Below are positions 53,760-64,000 of a stretch of 64,000 bases of DNA, piece by piece. The DNA lies in the NCBI RefSeq assembly GCF_020882245.1, contig NC_083597.1:79710152-79774151 (forward strand), in the 5' to 3' direction. The stretch's first letter is position 1, and every line of letters starts with the position of its first letter. Below the pieces are notes generated by a model, which saw only the letters and a list, made by a program, of their open reading frames with translations, was not told the origin of the DNA and made no database searches. A program made the position numbers and the translations under genes. The stretch comes from Rhopalosiphum padi (taxonomy: Eukaryota; Arthropoda; Insecta; Hemiptera; Aphididae).

Positions 53760-54059
53760 ATGGACAAGTGCAGCGCCGCTAATAAATTCTTCCGGTTCGG
53801 AGCGATAAATGTTGTCGTACCTACAACCGCGTGTTGTATAATACGAGTAAATTTGTTTTTTTTTCGCCGCCGAAATATTTATTGTGCATTTTGGTTGAAT
53901 CGACAAGGCTTATATCGTCGCGTACGATATAATGTGCTCGGCGTTCGGTCGGCCGAATCAATTATTCCGTCATCTCGAACGTTATTTAAACCAATGGACA
54001 TTATATCGTCTTCATATAATATTGTACGAATGGCTAGTAGAGTCGAGAATCTGTGGTAG
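53760..54059 (+). CDS. Hypothetical 99-aa ORF
   Basis: ATG at 53760 in the context TTCAGATGGA opens a 99-codon frame ending TAG at 54057-54059. It begins MDKCSAANKFFRFGAINVVV. It is preceded by the pyrimidine-leaning TCATCTGCACCGAATTCAG, which could be an acceptor. A weak donor (ACGA|GTAAAT) follows the first 29 codons. An antisense frame of 82 codons overlaps it, which lowers confidence. Not recognised. Confidence 0.17.
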   Translation: MDKCSAANKFFRFGAINVVVPTTACCIIRVNLFFFRRRNIYCAFWLNRQGLYRRVRYNVLGVRSAESIIPSSRTLFKPMDIISSSYNIVRMASRVENLW

Positions 54060-55830
54060 GGGAGAGCTGGATGGATGAAAATAGAGTTAATCTCTACTGG
54101 TCCAATCTCGATCGAATGCGTTAACAAAAAAAAAAAATCTTCAAATAGTTATCACATATTATTATTGTAGAAATCAAATTGTACATCGTCGTCGATAATA
54201 TCTTGGCAATGCATTATCAGTTAGCGTTCAAAGGCAGTATTATAGTCATATAATAAATTCGGTTAATACAACTATAAAGATAAATGTATTTTTTTATGAT
54301 TTTTGGACCGTTTTTCCTATAAAATTTTCATTCAAAATATATACTGGGTTCCTGTGATTCTATATTTACATATATTTATTTTTATTTCACGTATAATGTG
54401 TATACGCTACCTCAAATCGCTTTCATCACCTCGTGTTTTATTTAATGGTTTATTTTATCTATATAACCCTAATAAGAAATATTGGATTCTGTTTATAGAA
54501 ATGTTTTCTTACATTTCTGATATCGATTTGTTTGAAAATAGAAAGAAAAAAGGATTAGTCGATGCACCTTGGATACTATTGGTAAAAAATATAATATAGT
54601 TTAATAATTACAATTATTTTACGTAGAAATTAAATTTAACTGAGCCTACAGTTCTGCTATTTTTACTCATTTGAATTTATAATCTAATAATTTATGCAAC
54701 ATATAATTATTGATTTTTACACTTTTTAATAATATGACTATTACCTATTATAAACGTTTATTATTCTATTATACCCATTTTTTAGAGATTTTATTTTATT
54801 AAAGACAATATAAGCACCTACATTCTATAGTAATAATAATAATAATTAATTTAATAAAATATGTTTATACTTCAGCAGTCACTAAACGACTGACCTGAAC
54901 TTTACTCAGTAACAAATAAATAATGGTAAACATCATAACATCATAATATCATATTATAAACAATATATACTATGTATTATATAATAATTTTTACCCATAA
55001 CGATCATATTGTAATAATAATATTATAGTCCTAAAAATAGAAAATATAACGTCGTTATGATAATACGACCGCGTGTCGTCTACGCGTACGTATTGTGTTT
55101 TGAAATTAAAAATGTTTTTATATATTTAATAATAATCATGTTATTAATGATTATTGTCGTCTGCAGTAGGTATAGTGTATACTTCGCGCGCACTACACTC
55201 ACCACTCACGTATTATTATTATTGTTGTTGCGATAATGATAAGGAATTGAAAACGGGGTGCAACGTGCACGAGCGACGCAACTATCATCCCCAATTAAAA
55301 TTATGCGCTAGAAAGGAAGTGTGCGCGTGTTATTATAATAATACGGCGTATACGGTATAAGGTGTATTGCAGCCGTCAGAGATCGTTTGACGGCGTGTCT
55401 TTTATTTTAAGACTGCCGCGTGTACGCGCGTACGTTTGTTTTTTTCTTACGTTTCCGCTTTTTGTGCCGCTAACGTACACAGCCCGCCTGTGTATGTACA
55501 TATTATATATAATATTTATTATGTGTTTGCGTTTAGTAAAGTGTATTATATGTGCGCGATATCATGTGCAGTCTGTCTGTCTGCGTTTAATCGGCGGCGG
55601 CGGCGGTGGTGGCGGAAGGGCCCCGTCCTACAGGGTACAAACGCGAAAATTGCGTAAGGATCGGGTTGAAATAAAACATATACACCCACACACGCACACA
55701 ATATATAGAATATAATATGTAAAAAAAAAAAAAAATTGAAAAGCGTGCTCTCAGCGTACCCGGTTGTTCGTCGCCGGGACCTTTTGACGGTGTTCGACGA
55801 AATGGAAAATTTACGGCTTTTCCCGTCGCT
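54060..55830. other. No gene called: AT-rich then CpG-rich DNA
   Basis: A 98-codon frame at 54303-54599 starts from TTG rather than ATG and is hydrophobic. 55150-55830 has CpG-rich text, a GGCGGCGGCGGTGGTGGCGG run near 55592, and frames on the plus strand mixing histidine and tyrosine runs. Confidence 0.5.
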
Positions 55831-55837
55831 TACATGC

Positions 55838-55839
<2 letters not shown>

Positions 55840-55871
<32 letters not shown>

Positions 55872-55951
55872 GCATAAAACGTTTTGCCGTTTTCGCGACG
55901 ATGACGATGACGACGATGATGATAATAATAATAATAATAATAATAATAATA
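55840..55951. repeat. Compound trinucleotide repeat with complementary arms
   Basis: A TTA array (about 55840-55871) and an ATA array (about 55921-55951) are reverse complements. They flank some 50 bases that include GATGACGATGACGACGATGA. Read as RNA or single strand, they could form a stem of up to about 30 base pairs. Overlapping frames here encode only leucine, asparagine, isoleucine, aspartate or tyrosine runs and should not be called genes. Confidence 0.8.
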
Positions 55952-55959
55952 TATTCAAC

Positions 55960-58780
55960 GACAGTCGGTGCGTCGGCGGCGCAGGAGCCGTATACGGAGA
56001 TAGGGTCGACGATGCCGAGAGCGGAACAGTGACTAGATGATAATATGCGCGTACGTCTTTTTGCGTATATATGCGTGCACCGCTGCCGTCGCGAAGCCTT
56101 TTGAACGTCAATTAATTTCTTCCCGTTCAAATCACAACCATAAAACTAATATTATGTGACTCGCGCTCTGTACGCGCGCACACACAAATACACACACATA
56201 TATATTTATAGTTCGGTGAACGACTAACTGCAGTACCTGTCTATGTATTTATAATAAAATATTATTTCTTCAACCCTCTCACTGCGATCCACGAGACCCA
56301 TCGCATATACATGACTTTTACAATAATAACAGTGCGTCCGTAAATATAGCGCAGATTTTAAAATACGCTACAGTATACGAAATGAGTAGGTAGGTATAAT
56401 AATATGTATAATATTATAAGACTATATGATTTCTGATATTTCGTTATTTTTTAAACGTATTATACATAGGGCTCTGCAGACGCACATGGCGATTGTAAAC
56501 CATAACGATATTCTGCCCTTCCCGCAACAGATAACTGGAACCGGAACATAAAAATTTTACAAGTTTCGGTTCGTCAAAAGTATAAACTTTAATGTTTTAC
56601 TGGAATATGAGGTGTATGCACTTTTCAAAAATCTTAACTTACTATTTTATAGTATCAGTTTATACTTTATTCGCGTATTTTATTGTTAGATAATTAAACT
56701 TTAATTGAAAATTGAAAAAAATGTCATTTAACCTAACCGAGGCGATCGAAGCAAAACTAAATATTTTTTTATCAATAAATACCCTATTTAGTTTTAAAAT
56801 AATTGTCTTTCATTTATATTTTTGTGTTGATAATATTTGTAAACAATTTATTCGGAAATAAGACGTGATTATACATAATTTCCTAGTAAGCTTTCAATGG
56901 TTTTGACAGAGGCTATAGATGAAAAAGAAAAAAAATTAAGTACACCGGGGAAGATTATATTTAATAAGAGTATAAGAATTTCAAACAACTCTCCCATTGA
57001 ATTATTATCATATCTGCAACTGTTTTCTTCTATCAGGCTCAAGTAAATGTGTAGAACAATATCGTATAAAATACGGTGAGCATTGCGTTTGTTTTATTCA
57101 TAACATATTATTATTAAATATATTTTTGTATGAAAAATTTAGAACTTCTTACGATCGTTTGGGATTTTTATCAGAATATTGTAAAATTTTATAAGATTAT
57201 TATGTTACATACATATTGTTTTATCGTGTTGGCGAATAATTTAAATCTGGTGAAAATGCGTGTGTCTCAAAATAAACACATTCTAATAAGATATGATTCA
57301 ATTAACACACGTTTAATTAAAATAAAGCTCTATTATAAAAGTTCTAATGTACTTATAATATGATACTAGAAAATCACTACGACGTCAGACCCGCGAGTAC
57401 AGTATATTAATGATACTAAGTATATAATATTATTATGTACTATATGACTAATATTATATGCGAAATGATTTATTTCCGCGGCTATCTTCATACGTTCGCG
57501 TCCGTCAGAGGTTAACGCACTGATATATTATTATCCACGTCTGGTGCGGATTGCTGTTTTTGGCACGAATCCTTCATTTGGGGTGAAGGGGGAGGGGGGC
57601 TAATAAAACAGCTAGTGCTACCGCGTGCAAGCACCGCACCGGCCGAAGATACGTGGCGATAATGATGACGACGACGCCGCCGCTGGAAGTGATCTATATT
57701 ATGTAATATTATTATTATAAAACAGTGCATAAGCAACAGTATAGGCTTTGACCATAGTTATGTATAAAGCTTTATTAAAATTATTTTTCGAGAAATGTGT
57801 TATTCTGTTATTCGGCTGTCGATACTATAATATAGTGTGTAGCATTTTATTCGTCGGCGGTACACTCTTGTAAGGAAAAAAATTGATCGTAATTTTCTTT
57901 AACAAAAAAAAAAAAAAAGTGAAAAAGTTTATCAATAATTATAATTATTATAAAATTTTGCAGTGATGAATTTTTGAAAAAGAATTGCTAGAATTTGTAA
58001 CTTTTTTCCGTTGATGGGTGACGACATTAATAACCTTATATTAAAAAAAAATAAAATGTTCTCCTATTATTAAAATTAGGTACAGATATTCTGTAATTTA
58101 AGATTTTTTAATATTTAAAGAATATAAAAATTAAAATTGCACAATACACGTGACTTATACAAGTCAGATTTAAATAATTATCAGCAAATATTTACTAAAA
58201 AAATACACTTTGAAATGTTTACAGTGCGAATGCTTCACACATTATTATTCAAAATAGCATAATAATATGATAATTGATAATAATATATTCATACTTATGT
58301 GGCACATATTTTTAATATTATTATTTAGTTTTAGAAGTTACCAATTTACCATTATAACATTATTATAAGAATAACGATTTAAAAACTAAATTAAATTTAT
58401 CAACACCCAAAAATGTGTCAATAATTTCAGTAGATGTTGAATGATTATTGTCAAACATTTATTAACAGATAGACGGAAAAGTTTTATCGAAAAAAAACTT
58501 AAATATCATTTGATAATATTCATTTTAAAAATAAAGAATAAAAACACATTTCGAGTTAAATATTTTATATTATTTTTAAACAGAAATATTTATGTATTTA
58601 TTTATGTGCTCTTTATACATATATATTTTTTTTATACCTTATACAATTATAAGTTTTAAAATATAAATTATTTTTAGTGCATATAGAAATCCATGTTTTT
58701 AATAAGTATTCACTAAAATAATACTAAAAAAGTAAGTAATCATCCGACTAATAGTAACATTACTGATGAACGTAATAATA
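55960..58780. other. No gene seen: mostly AT-rich DNA
   Basis: 56560-57370 and 57780-58780 are AT-rich deserts. 57470-57690 is a small CpG-rich stretch with GGTGAAGGGGGAGGGGGGC near 57580. Frames of 60-77 codons are AT-driven. Confidence 0.55.
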
Positions 58781-61290
58781 ATATTCGTCGTACGATTTCC
58801 GATGTTGTTTACGTCAACTACCACTCGGCGTTAACGAAAATAATGCATATAAGATAATTATATTATGGCGCTATACGGTGATGTAATATACTTATTTGAC
58901 AAACACTGTCGCGATGAAATTTATTACGTTTTGTCTTAGCGTATAACGCCAAAAACTCGGATTACGGAACGTCGCGAACTCGCTATGGTATCATGTAGAC
59001 GGAAACCTCTTGTAAACAGACGCTATTATTGGATAACCAAAGTCATTATCAAACTGATACCACGTTTGTTTCTCCTCAACGGAGGATCGAGTACACCACT
59101 GTCGTCGGACACTTAGCGAGAATAATACCTATACGCCTAAATGTAATTTTTCGGTCTCGTATTTATGACGGGATTAAGCCCCATCCGGTACATAATAATT
59201 AATATACATAAAATATCATATGGGAATTATATGTGAATTATACCGACGAAATTATTATCGGTCGATGATTATACTGATTATAGTATAAACTAAACACACG
59301 TTTTTTTTCTAAACGAATTCGTATAGACATTATAAATCACAATATCATTGAACATTCCATATGGGTTAGTGTGAAATGCATCATTGGAGTGTAATTATTT
59401 ATTTATTATAATTAGAAAAAGGAACCTTTGTGATTTTTCTCAGTTGGGTTTTTAAAGGGACCATAATTTCGGTTCCGGTTTCAGTAAACCCGGGTTTTTC
59501 TGAGAACAAACAAAAAGTTTTGATTTTCGGTTGCTAGAAATAATTAAAACAGTACTTACAGTGCAGTTTAGAGAGACGGAATAATACCTACTCTCCTTTA
59601 AATACATATATAATAATATGTTTATACTATATCATACTGCCATTCAATATTTCTATATTCTATAGTAAGAACCATTGATAAGATAGTACATACTATCTTT
59701 ATTTAAAACATGTTTTATTTGTTAACTGGATTATAAAATATACTGGTTAGAAATGTGATATTAGTACAGTGCATATTAAGAGCTGAGGGTCGAACATATT
59801 ATACAATTTTATATTATAAAATTAAGCCATAATAAGTATAAATTAGGTATAAATGGTACTATAATATATAAGTTATTGCATCGGCAGGTTAACTGATAAA
59901 TTAATAATATCGAGTATTAAGCACATAGATACGTATAGTATAACATTGTTATAAAATAAATTCAATGTATAAATTATATCGGTATATACAAACGTAGGTA
60001 TATTACTATTTCTGTATATAATTATAGCGTCGGTGAAACACCCTCTTATAATATCGAACAAAAGTCGTTAAACCGAGAAAAAAAAGTAACAAATAAGTAT
60101 ACTATTTTTGGTTTCAAAGGACATTATTTTATTTTTTTTTTTTATGGTACCATGAAAACGAAACAGTCAAATGGGATGATTATGTTTGAAGTGAAAAAAA
60201 AAACTATAATTACAGTCAACTGTTGTAAACAACGTCAAATGATTTGCAAGTGGACGCGTACACGTTTTAAACGTCATCCTCGGGCTCTTCACTGTCAATA
60301 GAATTAATATGTCGCGTTGTTATATCGTGTTATATTATATACAATATACATATATATCTATATGTATATGTATATGACTGTAAACGTAAAAGTTATAAAT
60401 ATACAATATGAGACAACGGCGCCGCGACATCTACTGTATATAAGATGCGTTAAGCTTTTGTCCTAAGAAGACCGTCATTACTATGATAATCATTTACTTA
60501 TTCATAATATCGTAGTTTGTCGTCGTGTGTCATAATTATTATAATATTACACCTTAATCGACTGTTGGGAAATAACAAAAACAGCAAAATTGAGTTTCTC
60601 ACATGAAAACGAACAATATTGTGAACAACTCACGTTATTGAGAATTTGGGCAAAACGTTGACTGTTGGTGGATGGAAATAGACGTGAGAAAAATCTCAGT
60701 CCATTCGACCACGTGTTAATGTCATCTACCTATATTATATTATTCGTTTACAATCATATTTGTGGAGCAATCGATTGTATAGATCGGGTCGAGTCAGCGA
60801 AACATCGGTAAAATTTCTTATTTTTAAACTTAATTATATCAACAGACGGAATCGGCCAGTGCCAACCGAACAAAATAATTATATTATGAGAGAGTTTCGG
60901 TGAGTAAGCGATAATAATATTATTCCATAATTTCGCACGTGTATATGACAAATGTGTCACATGACACAATACGACTAACTGCTAACTGATACAAAAACAT
61001 ATTCACTCATTATTAATTGTAAGGCCTATTGCCAATATACACCATGTATAAGGAGTAAGGACGACAGTTCGCTATATACATTAGACCTAAACACATTATG
61101 AACTACCGCGTACGACTGCAATACACCCACCTACTATACAACTTTATGTTATATACTTTGTAAGTATTAATTGTTAATAAGTACTTAGAACTTAGAACAC
61201 AATAAAACTAATAATGATTGTTATTGAGTCCTAGTTATTTAAATACATTTTAGATCATTATACCTATCTAATACCAGTTACAGCACATTA
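58780..61290. other. No gene seen: unique block then AT-rich DNA
   Basis: 58790-59190 is CpG-richer unique sequence. 59430-59540 has GGTTCCGGTTTCAGTAAACC-type text that may be a transposon remnant. The rest is AT-rich. Confidence 0.55.
59680..59699. repeat. Inverted repeat
   Basis: AAGATAGTA and TACTATCTT, perfect 9-base arms around CA. An AAACCCGGGTTT palindrome lies at 59486-59497. Both lie in otherwise featureless AT-rich DNA. Confidence 0.45.
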
Positions 61291-61305
61291 CATCCACAGG
61301 GTCCC

Positions 61306-61641
61306 ATGACCTTCCTAGACATCTTTTATTATATTTTAACTGGTCATACCATGGTCACGTTTCAATATCATCGCAAATCGCACAATGCTATTAGGTTCCT
61401 TCGTAAAATCGACTCGGTATTTTTCAAAAAGCGCATATTTTTAACGTTTACGTATATAATTATTAATTTTACAACAATTATTTTCGAAAAACGGCAGTTA
61501 AGTTTTATATATATATATATTAATACTATAGCCTTAAGGTCGGAAGAATGCTTGGAAGATTTTTGGACTCGTTTCAAGTGTGACATCAGCAGACGTATAC
61601 ATGACGTGGAACAAAAAAAATACATATTGCCGTGTCTCTGA
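61306..61641 (+). CDS. Hypothetical 111-aa ORF
   Basis: ATG at 61306 (CCCATGACC) begins MTFLDIFYYILTGHTMV and the frame ends TGA. CATCCACAG just upstream could be an acceptor. The first half is aromatic and hydrophobic; the second half is charged (SEECLEDFWTRFKCDISRR). A minus-strand frame overlaps it nearly completely. No family is recognised; probably a chance frame. Confidence 0.13.
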   Translation: MTFLDIFYYILTGHTMVTFQYHRKSHNAIRFLRKIDSVFFKKRIFLTFTYIIINFTTIIFEKRQLSFIYIYINTIALRSEECLEDFWTRFKCDISRRIHDVEQKKYILPCL

Positions 61642-61719
61642 ATTTTGCATCGAAGTATACTATATCTCATAGAAGCGTAGTGGTTCGTAGCTAGAAACAT
61701 CGAGAGAAATCAATACAGA

Positions 61720-62850
61720 CGTGATGTGCGATAGAATAAAATCAAACGCGTTGTATCGGCAGTAGATATTAAGTAGTGTAATTACGCCAATATAATCAAC
61801 ATACTTTTTGGTTTAAGTTTATCTGTCAATGGGAAGATAATATGTTTACATCGTCGTTACTCGTTGGACAAAATCAAACTGGACAAATATTTAAACGTAT
61901 AAAAACTCAAAACACATTCATATTAATATTTATGTTATATTTTTTTTTCTTTGAGCAAGCGTGATTTAAATTTCAATAATTATTAATACACGTGATTGTC
62001 ATAATATTATAATATACACTACCACACATGACAAATAATATTATAGAAAAAGACCTTTTCTGATGATGTGGTTAATTAAATTGTATAGTACTGAATTCCA
62101 AAAATATATTTAAAAGGACTCGATCAAACGTGATAGTTTACTAGTGGACGACTCATATAAATGTTCACCTGTACGCGTTTTGACAATAATTTCGGCATAA
62201 ATAATTATCTGTCAAGTCTCCTGCTTAGTCCATGAAACAAAAGGACAAACACACACTACAACCATATGATTACACAATGATATAATATAATCATCTGTTA
62301 CTCTAAAGTGTAATATACACGACCGGACGTCCGGACTAACATGTATATACAATATACATGTCTTGGAGGCAGGCACAAGCAACCCATGACAACGAGCATG
62401 TCACCTGTTCGTCGGTGCGTTTGTTCACCGGACGTCTCCTTTCATTCGACGGGATCGGTATTTTTTTACTTAACATTTCGCGAGCAAAAAAAAAAAATGA
62501 AAAAATGCAAGAAAAAATAAGAAAACAGCGAGCGTGCGCGCGCGCGCTCCTAATGACATTACAATAGACAATAAGGAGTAAAACAAAATTAAAAAATAAA
62601 TGACGATATTGTGCCGTGCTCGAACTTAATGGTCGGGAAAATGAATAATAACGTTAATAATAAAGACAAACAACAAAGGTTGTCTCTTGTTAATTAATTC
62701 TTCGGCGAGCGGACGGCGGCGACGGGTGGAAAAAAACAGAAAATAATCTTGATTGCAAACTCCCTCGTTTAATTCCATTTCTTCTTAAAAAAAATGTATA
62801 CACATATATATGTATTCGTACAGCGTCGACGTCGCTGAGTTGTCATTACC
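61720..62850. other. No gene called: AT-rich DNA rising to CpG-rich DNA before the exon
   Basis: 62358-62567 has a 69-codon plus-strand frame (MSWRQAQATHDNEHVTCSSV onward) with TCG|GTGCGT inside; its end is a lysine-rich A tract and alternating GC. It could be an upstream exon but has no clear acceptor. Confidence 0.45.
62323..62360. repeat. Two adjacent perfect palindromes
   Basis: CCGGACGTCCGG (62323-62334) is followed five bases later by CATGTATAT-ACA-ATATACATG (62340-62360), with 9-base arms around a 3-base loop. They lie about 600 bases upstream of the best exon. Function unknown. Confidence 0.6.
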
Positions 62851-62859
62851 AGCCGATTG

Positions 62860-62964
62860 TTTTCGCCCTTTATTTTTCTGTTGTTTTTTCAATTCTTTTT
62901 AATTTTTCTGTTTTTTTTTCTTTTTTTTATCTTCCCTGTCTCTTCGTTGCCGTACCCTCGCCAG
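62860..62964 (+). promoter_or_regulatory. Polypyrimidine tract and 3' splice acceptor
   Basis: More than 80 percent of the bases are T or C by eye, mostly T runs broken by single C or G, ending TCTTCGTTGCCGTACCCTCG then CCAG. This is the expected intron 3' end for the exon that follows. No second explanation (coding or repeat) fits the tract better; the plus-strand ORF through it is only phenylalanine and leucine runs. Confidence 0.5.
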
Positions 62965-63058
62965 TCTGCAGCGATGTTGTTTTATCACCTCCCGGATTGC
63001 TCACCACCTCGGAGCCTCCCGCTAAAGAACAATGTTTAATTGACTGTCCTTTGTCCAG
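62965..63058 (+). CDS. Candidate internal coding exon of a cysteine-containing, probably extracellular protein (possibly thrombospondin type-1 repeat family)
   Basis: Seen: a pyrimidine-rich run of about 85 bases (62860-62960) leads to the acceptor CCAG at 62961-62964. A second possible acceptor (TCTGCAG) ends at 62971. The exon ends CCAG, followed by GTGAGTAC at 63059, a near-perfect donor. Only one of the three frames is open throughout. It gives 30 complete codons (62967-63056) reading CSDVVLSPPGLL, then TTSEPPAKEQCLIDCPLS, with two bases left at each end, so the flanking introns would be phase 1 and phase 2. Known: a PP..EQC.I.CP pattern with a following serine is typical of segments joining thrombospondin type-1 repeats in THSD7-like and ADAMTS-like proteins. 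Inference: this is an exon of such a secreted or membrane protein, with the preceding exon far upstream or outside the window. The family call is weak, since one 30-residue exon lacks the diagnostic W..W..C core. The exon itself is much the best coding signal here. Confidence 0.5.
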
Positions 63059-63950
63059 GTGAGTACTTTATTGTGCGAATACACTACGCGACCGTCTTGG
63101 CCGGGGGCCACTTTATTGCTTTCGATTAATTCCGAAATCCAGACAGTTTGACCTCTCCGGCCAGCGGGGGAGGATGCTGCAGCCTTTCATGTATACGCAC
63201 ACACACACACACACACAGTAGCAGCCGGCGGATTGCGCGCGGGCGAGAGGGATGCGTATTTCATCCCTCGTTTTTCCCACAGCTTAAAAGTACACTAAGC
63301 GCGTCTCAGGTCGCGCGTGCGTGAGTCTAGTTCATATAAATATACGTATAGATAGATATATTATACATGTTTGTCTGTGAGTGTGTGTGTGCGCGAGCGC
63401 AGTTCATGTGAAATCAGCTTTTTTTTCTTTTTGTCCTTCGTCGTATATATTTCTTTTCGTTCGTCTTGCTTATGTATATACACATACATATATTCGGTCG
63501 CCTATCTCCTCCGTCGTCTTGTCGCGTGCGTATACAGTGTTGTGCGCACACATTTTATCCTTTCTTCTATAATACACCCCCACCGCCGCCGCCGCGCGTT
63601 CGCCGAATTAATCTCCGAACGGAAAGAGATTTATGATTGTTCATTAACCGCGGGCTTTTAGTCCCTCTTAGACACAGTTTTCCCCTTTTCCGTTGCACGT
63701 GTATACACACTCACACTCACACACACACACATACCACCGCCACCGGTGCCGGTGCTTTTATATACACACGCGCGCGCACTTATATTATATACACATTTGT
63801 AAATATATATATATATATATACGTATATGCATAGGCGTTCGTATACTGTGTGTGTGTGTGTATGATATAATGTTATTGAATGGGGAGAATCACACATGAA
63901 CTGCACGCGCAACATCTGGCGGATTTTCGCTACTACATATTATATGATAT
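63059..63950. other. Candidate intron beginning, with CA/GT/TA repeats
   Basis: Starts at the GTGAGTAC donor. Repeats at 63197, 63715, 63803 and 63849 generate histidine/threonine and isoleucine/tyrosine frames on both strands. No second exon is visible before the window ends. Confidence 0.45.
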
Positions 63951-63952
63951 TA

Positions 63953-63979
63953 TTATATTATTATTATTATTATTATTTT
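63953..63979. repeat. TTA trinucleotide repeat
   Basis: TTA/ATT units near the window end, followed directly by CpG-rich CGCGCACGGCCGCC. Confidence 0.85.
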
Positions 63980-64000
63980 CCGCGCACGGCCGCCGTCGTC

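Noticed and set aside
54303..54599. 98-codon hydrophobic ORF
   Set aside because: Starts at TTG, not ATG, and its composition matches the AT-rich background; no splice sites flank it.
55830..56130. Several overlapping ORFs with leucine, asparagine, aspartate and isoleucine runs
   Set aside because: Direct translations of the trinucleotide arrays on both strands.
1..64000. CRISPR arrays, bacterial operons, prophage or viral genes
   Set aside because: No evenly spaced direct repeats with unique spacers, no prokaryotic gene organisation, and no frame long enough for a viral enzyme; the window is eukaryotic non-coding DNA in character.

Overview
This window reads as animal nuclear DNA, and most probably aphid DNA. 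It is strongly AT-rich. It is full of TA, TTA/ATA, CA/GT and poly-A tracts and of short motifs built on TAATATTATA and TAGGTA. It alternates between very AT-rich stretches and short CpG-rich stretches (GTCGTCG, CGCGCG). Open reading frames are short, and there is no operon-like packing, no ribosome-binding site pattern and no rRNA or convincing tRNA. The aphid call is an inference from sequence texture, not from an identified gene.

No complete gene can be named. The most convincing coding signal is at the right end: a plus-strand internal exon at 62965-63058. It has a long pyrimidine tract, a CCAG acceptor and a textbook CAG|GTGAGT donor. One open frame runs across it and encodes a 30-residue cysteine-containing segment (including EQCLIDCPLS) that resembles linker or cysteine-rich parts of extracellular proteins with thrombospondin type-1 repeats. 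If this is right, much of the rest of the window is either a very long intron of that gene or the intergenic DNA in front of it.

Layout: 1-9400 alternates CpG-rich, microsatellite-rich blocks with AT-rich DNA. It carries a candidate minus-strand splice donor at 2396, a 33-base alternating purine-pyrimidine tract at 5101 and a small ORF at 5249-5524. 9400-22080 is mostly empty AT-rich DNA, broken by CpG-rich blocks at 11.4-11.7, 13.6-14.4, 15.6-16.2 and 18.9-19.9 kb. 22080-27650 holds a unique block with an octamer motif, a possible terminal exon at 24.1 kb, CpG-rich DNA at 25.1-26.4 kb and a two-exon small ORF at 26449-26751. 27650-46080 is nearly featureless except for CpG-rich islands at 36.1, 37.8-38.7, 41.1-42.0 and 43.4-43.9 kb. 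46.6-47.5 kb is the most GC-rich block. A clear 539-bp foldback MITE lies at 50061-50599. 52.07-54.06 kb carries several weak exon-like ORFs. 55.8-55.95 kb has two complementary trinucleotide arrays that could pair as a hairpin.

Apart from the right-end exon and the MITE, protein-coding calls are low-confidence candidates. They rest on open frame, splice-site fit and non-repetitive amino-acid texture only. No pathway or gene system can be reconstructed from this window.
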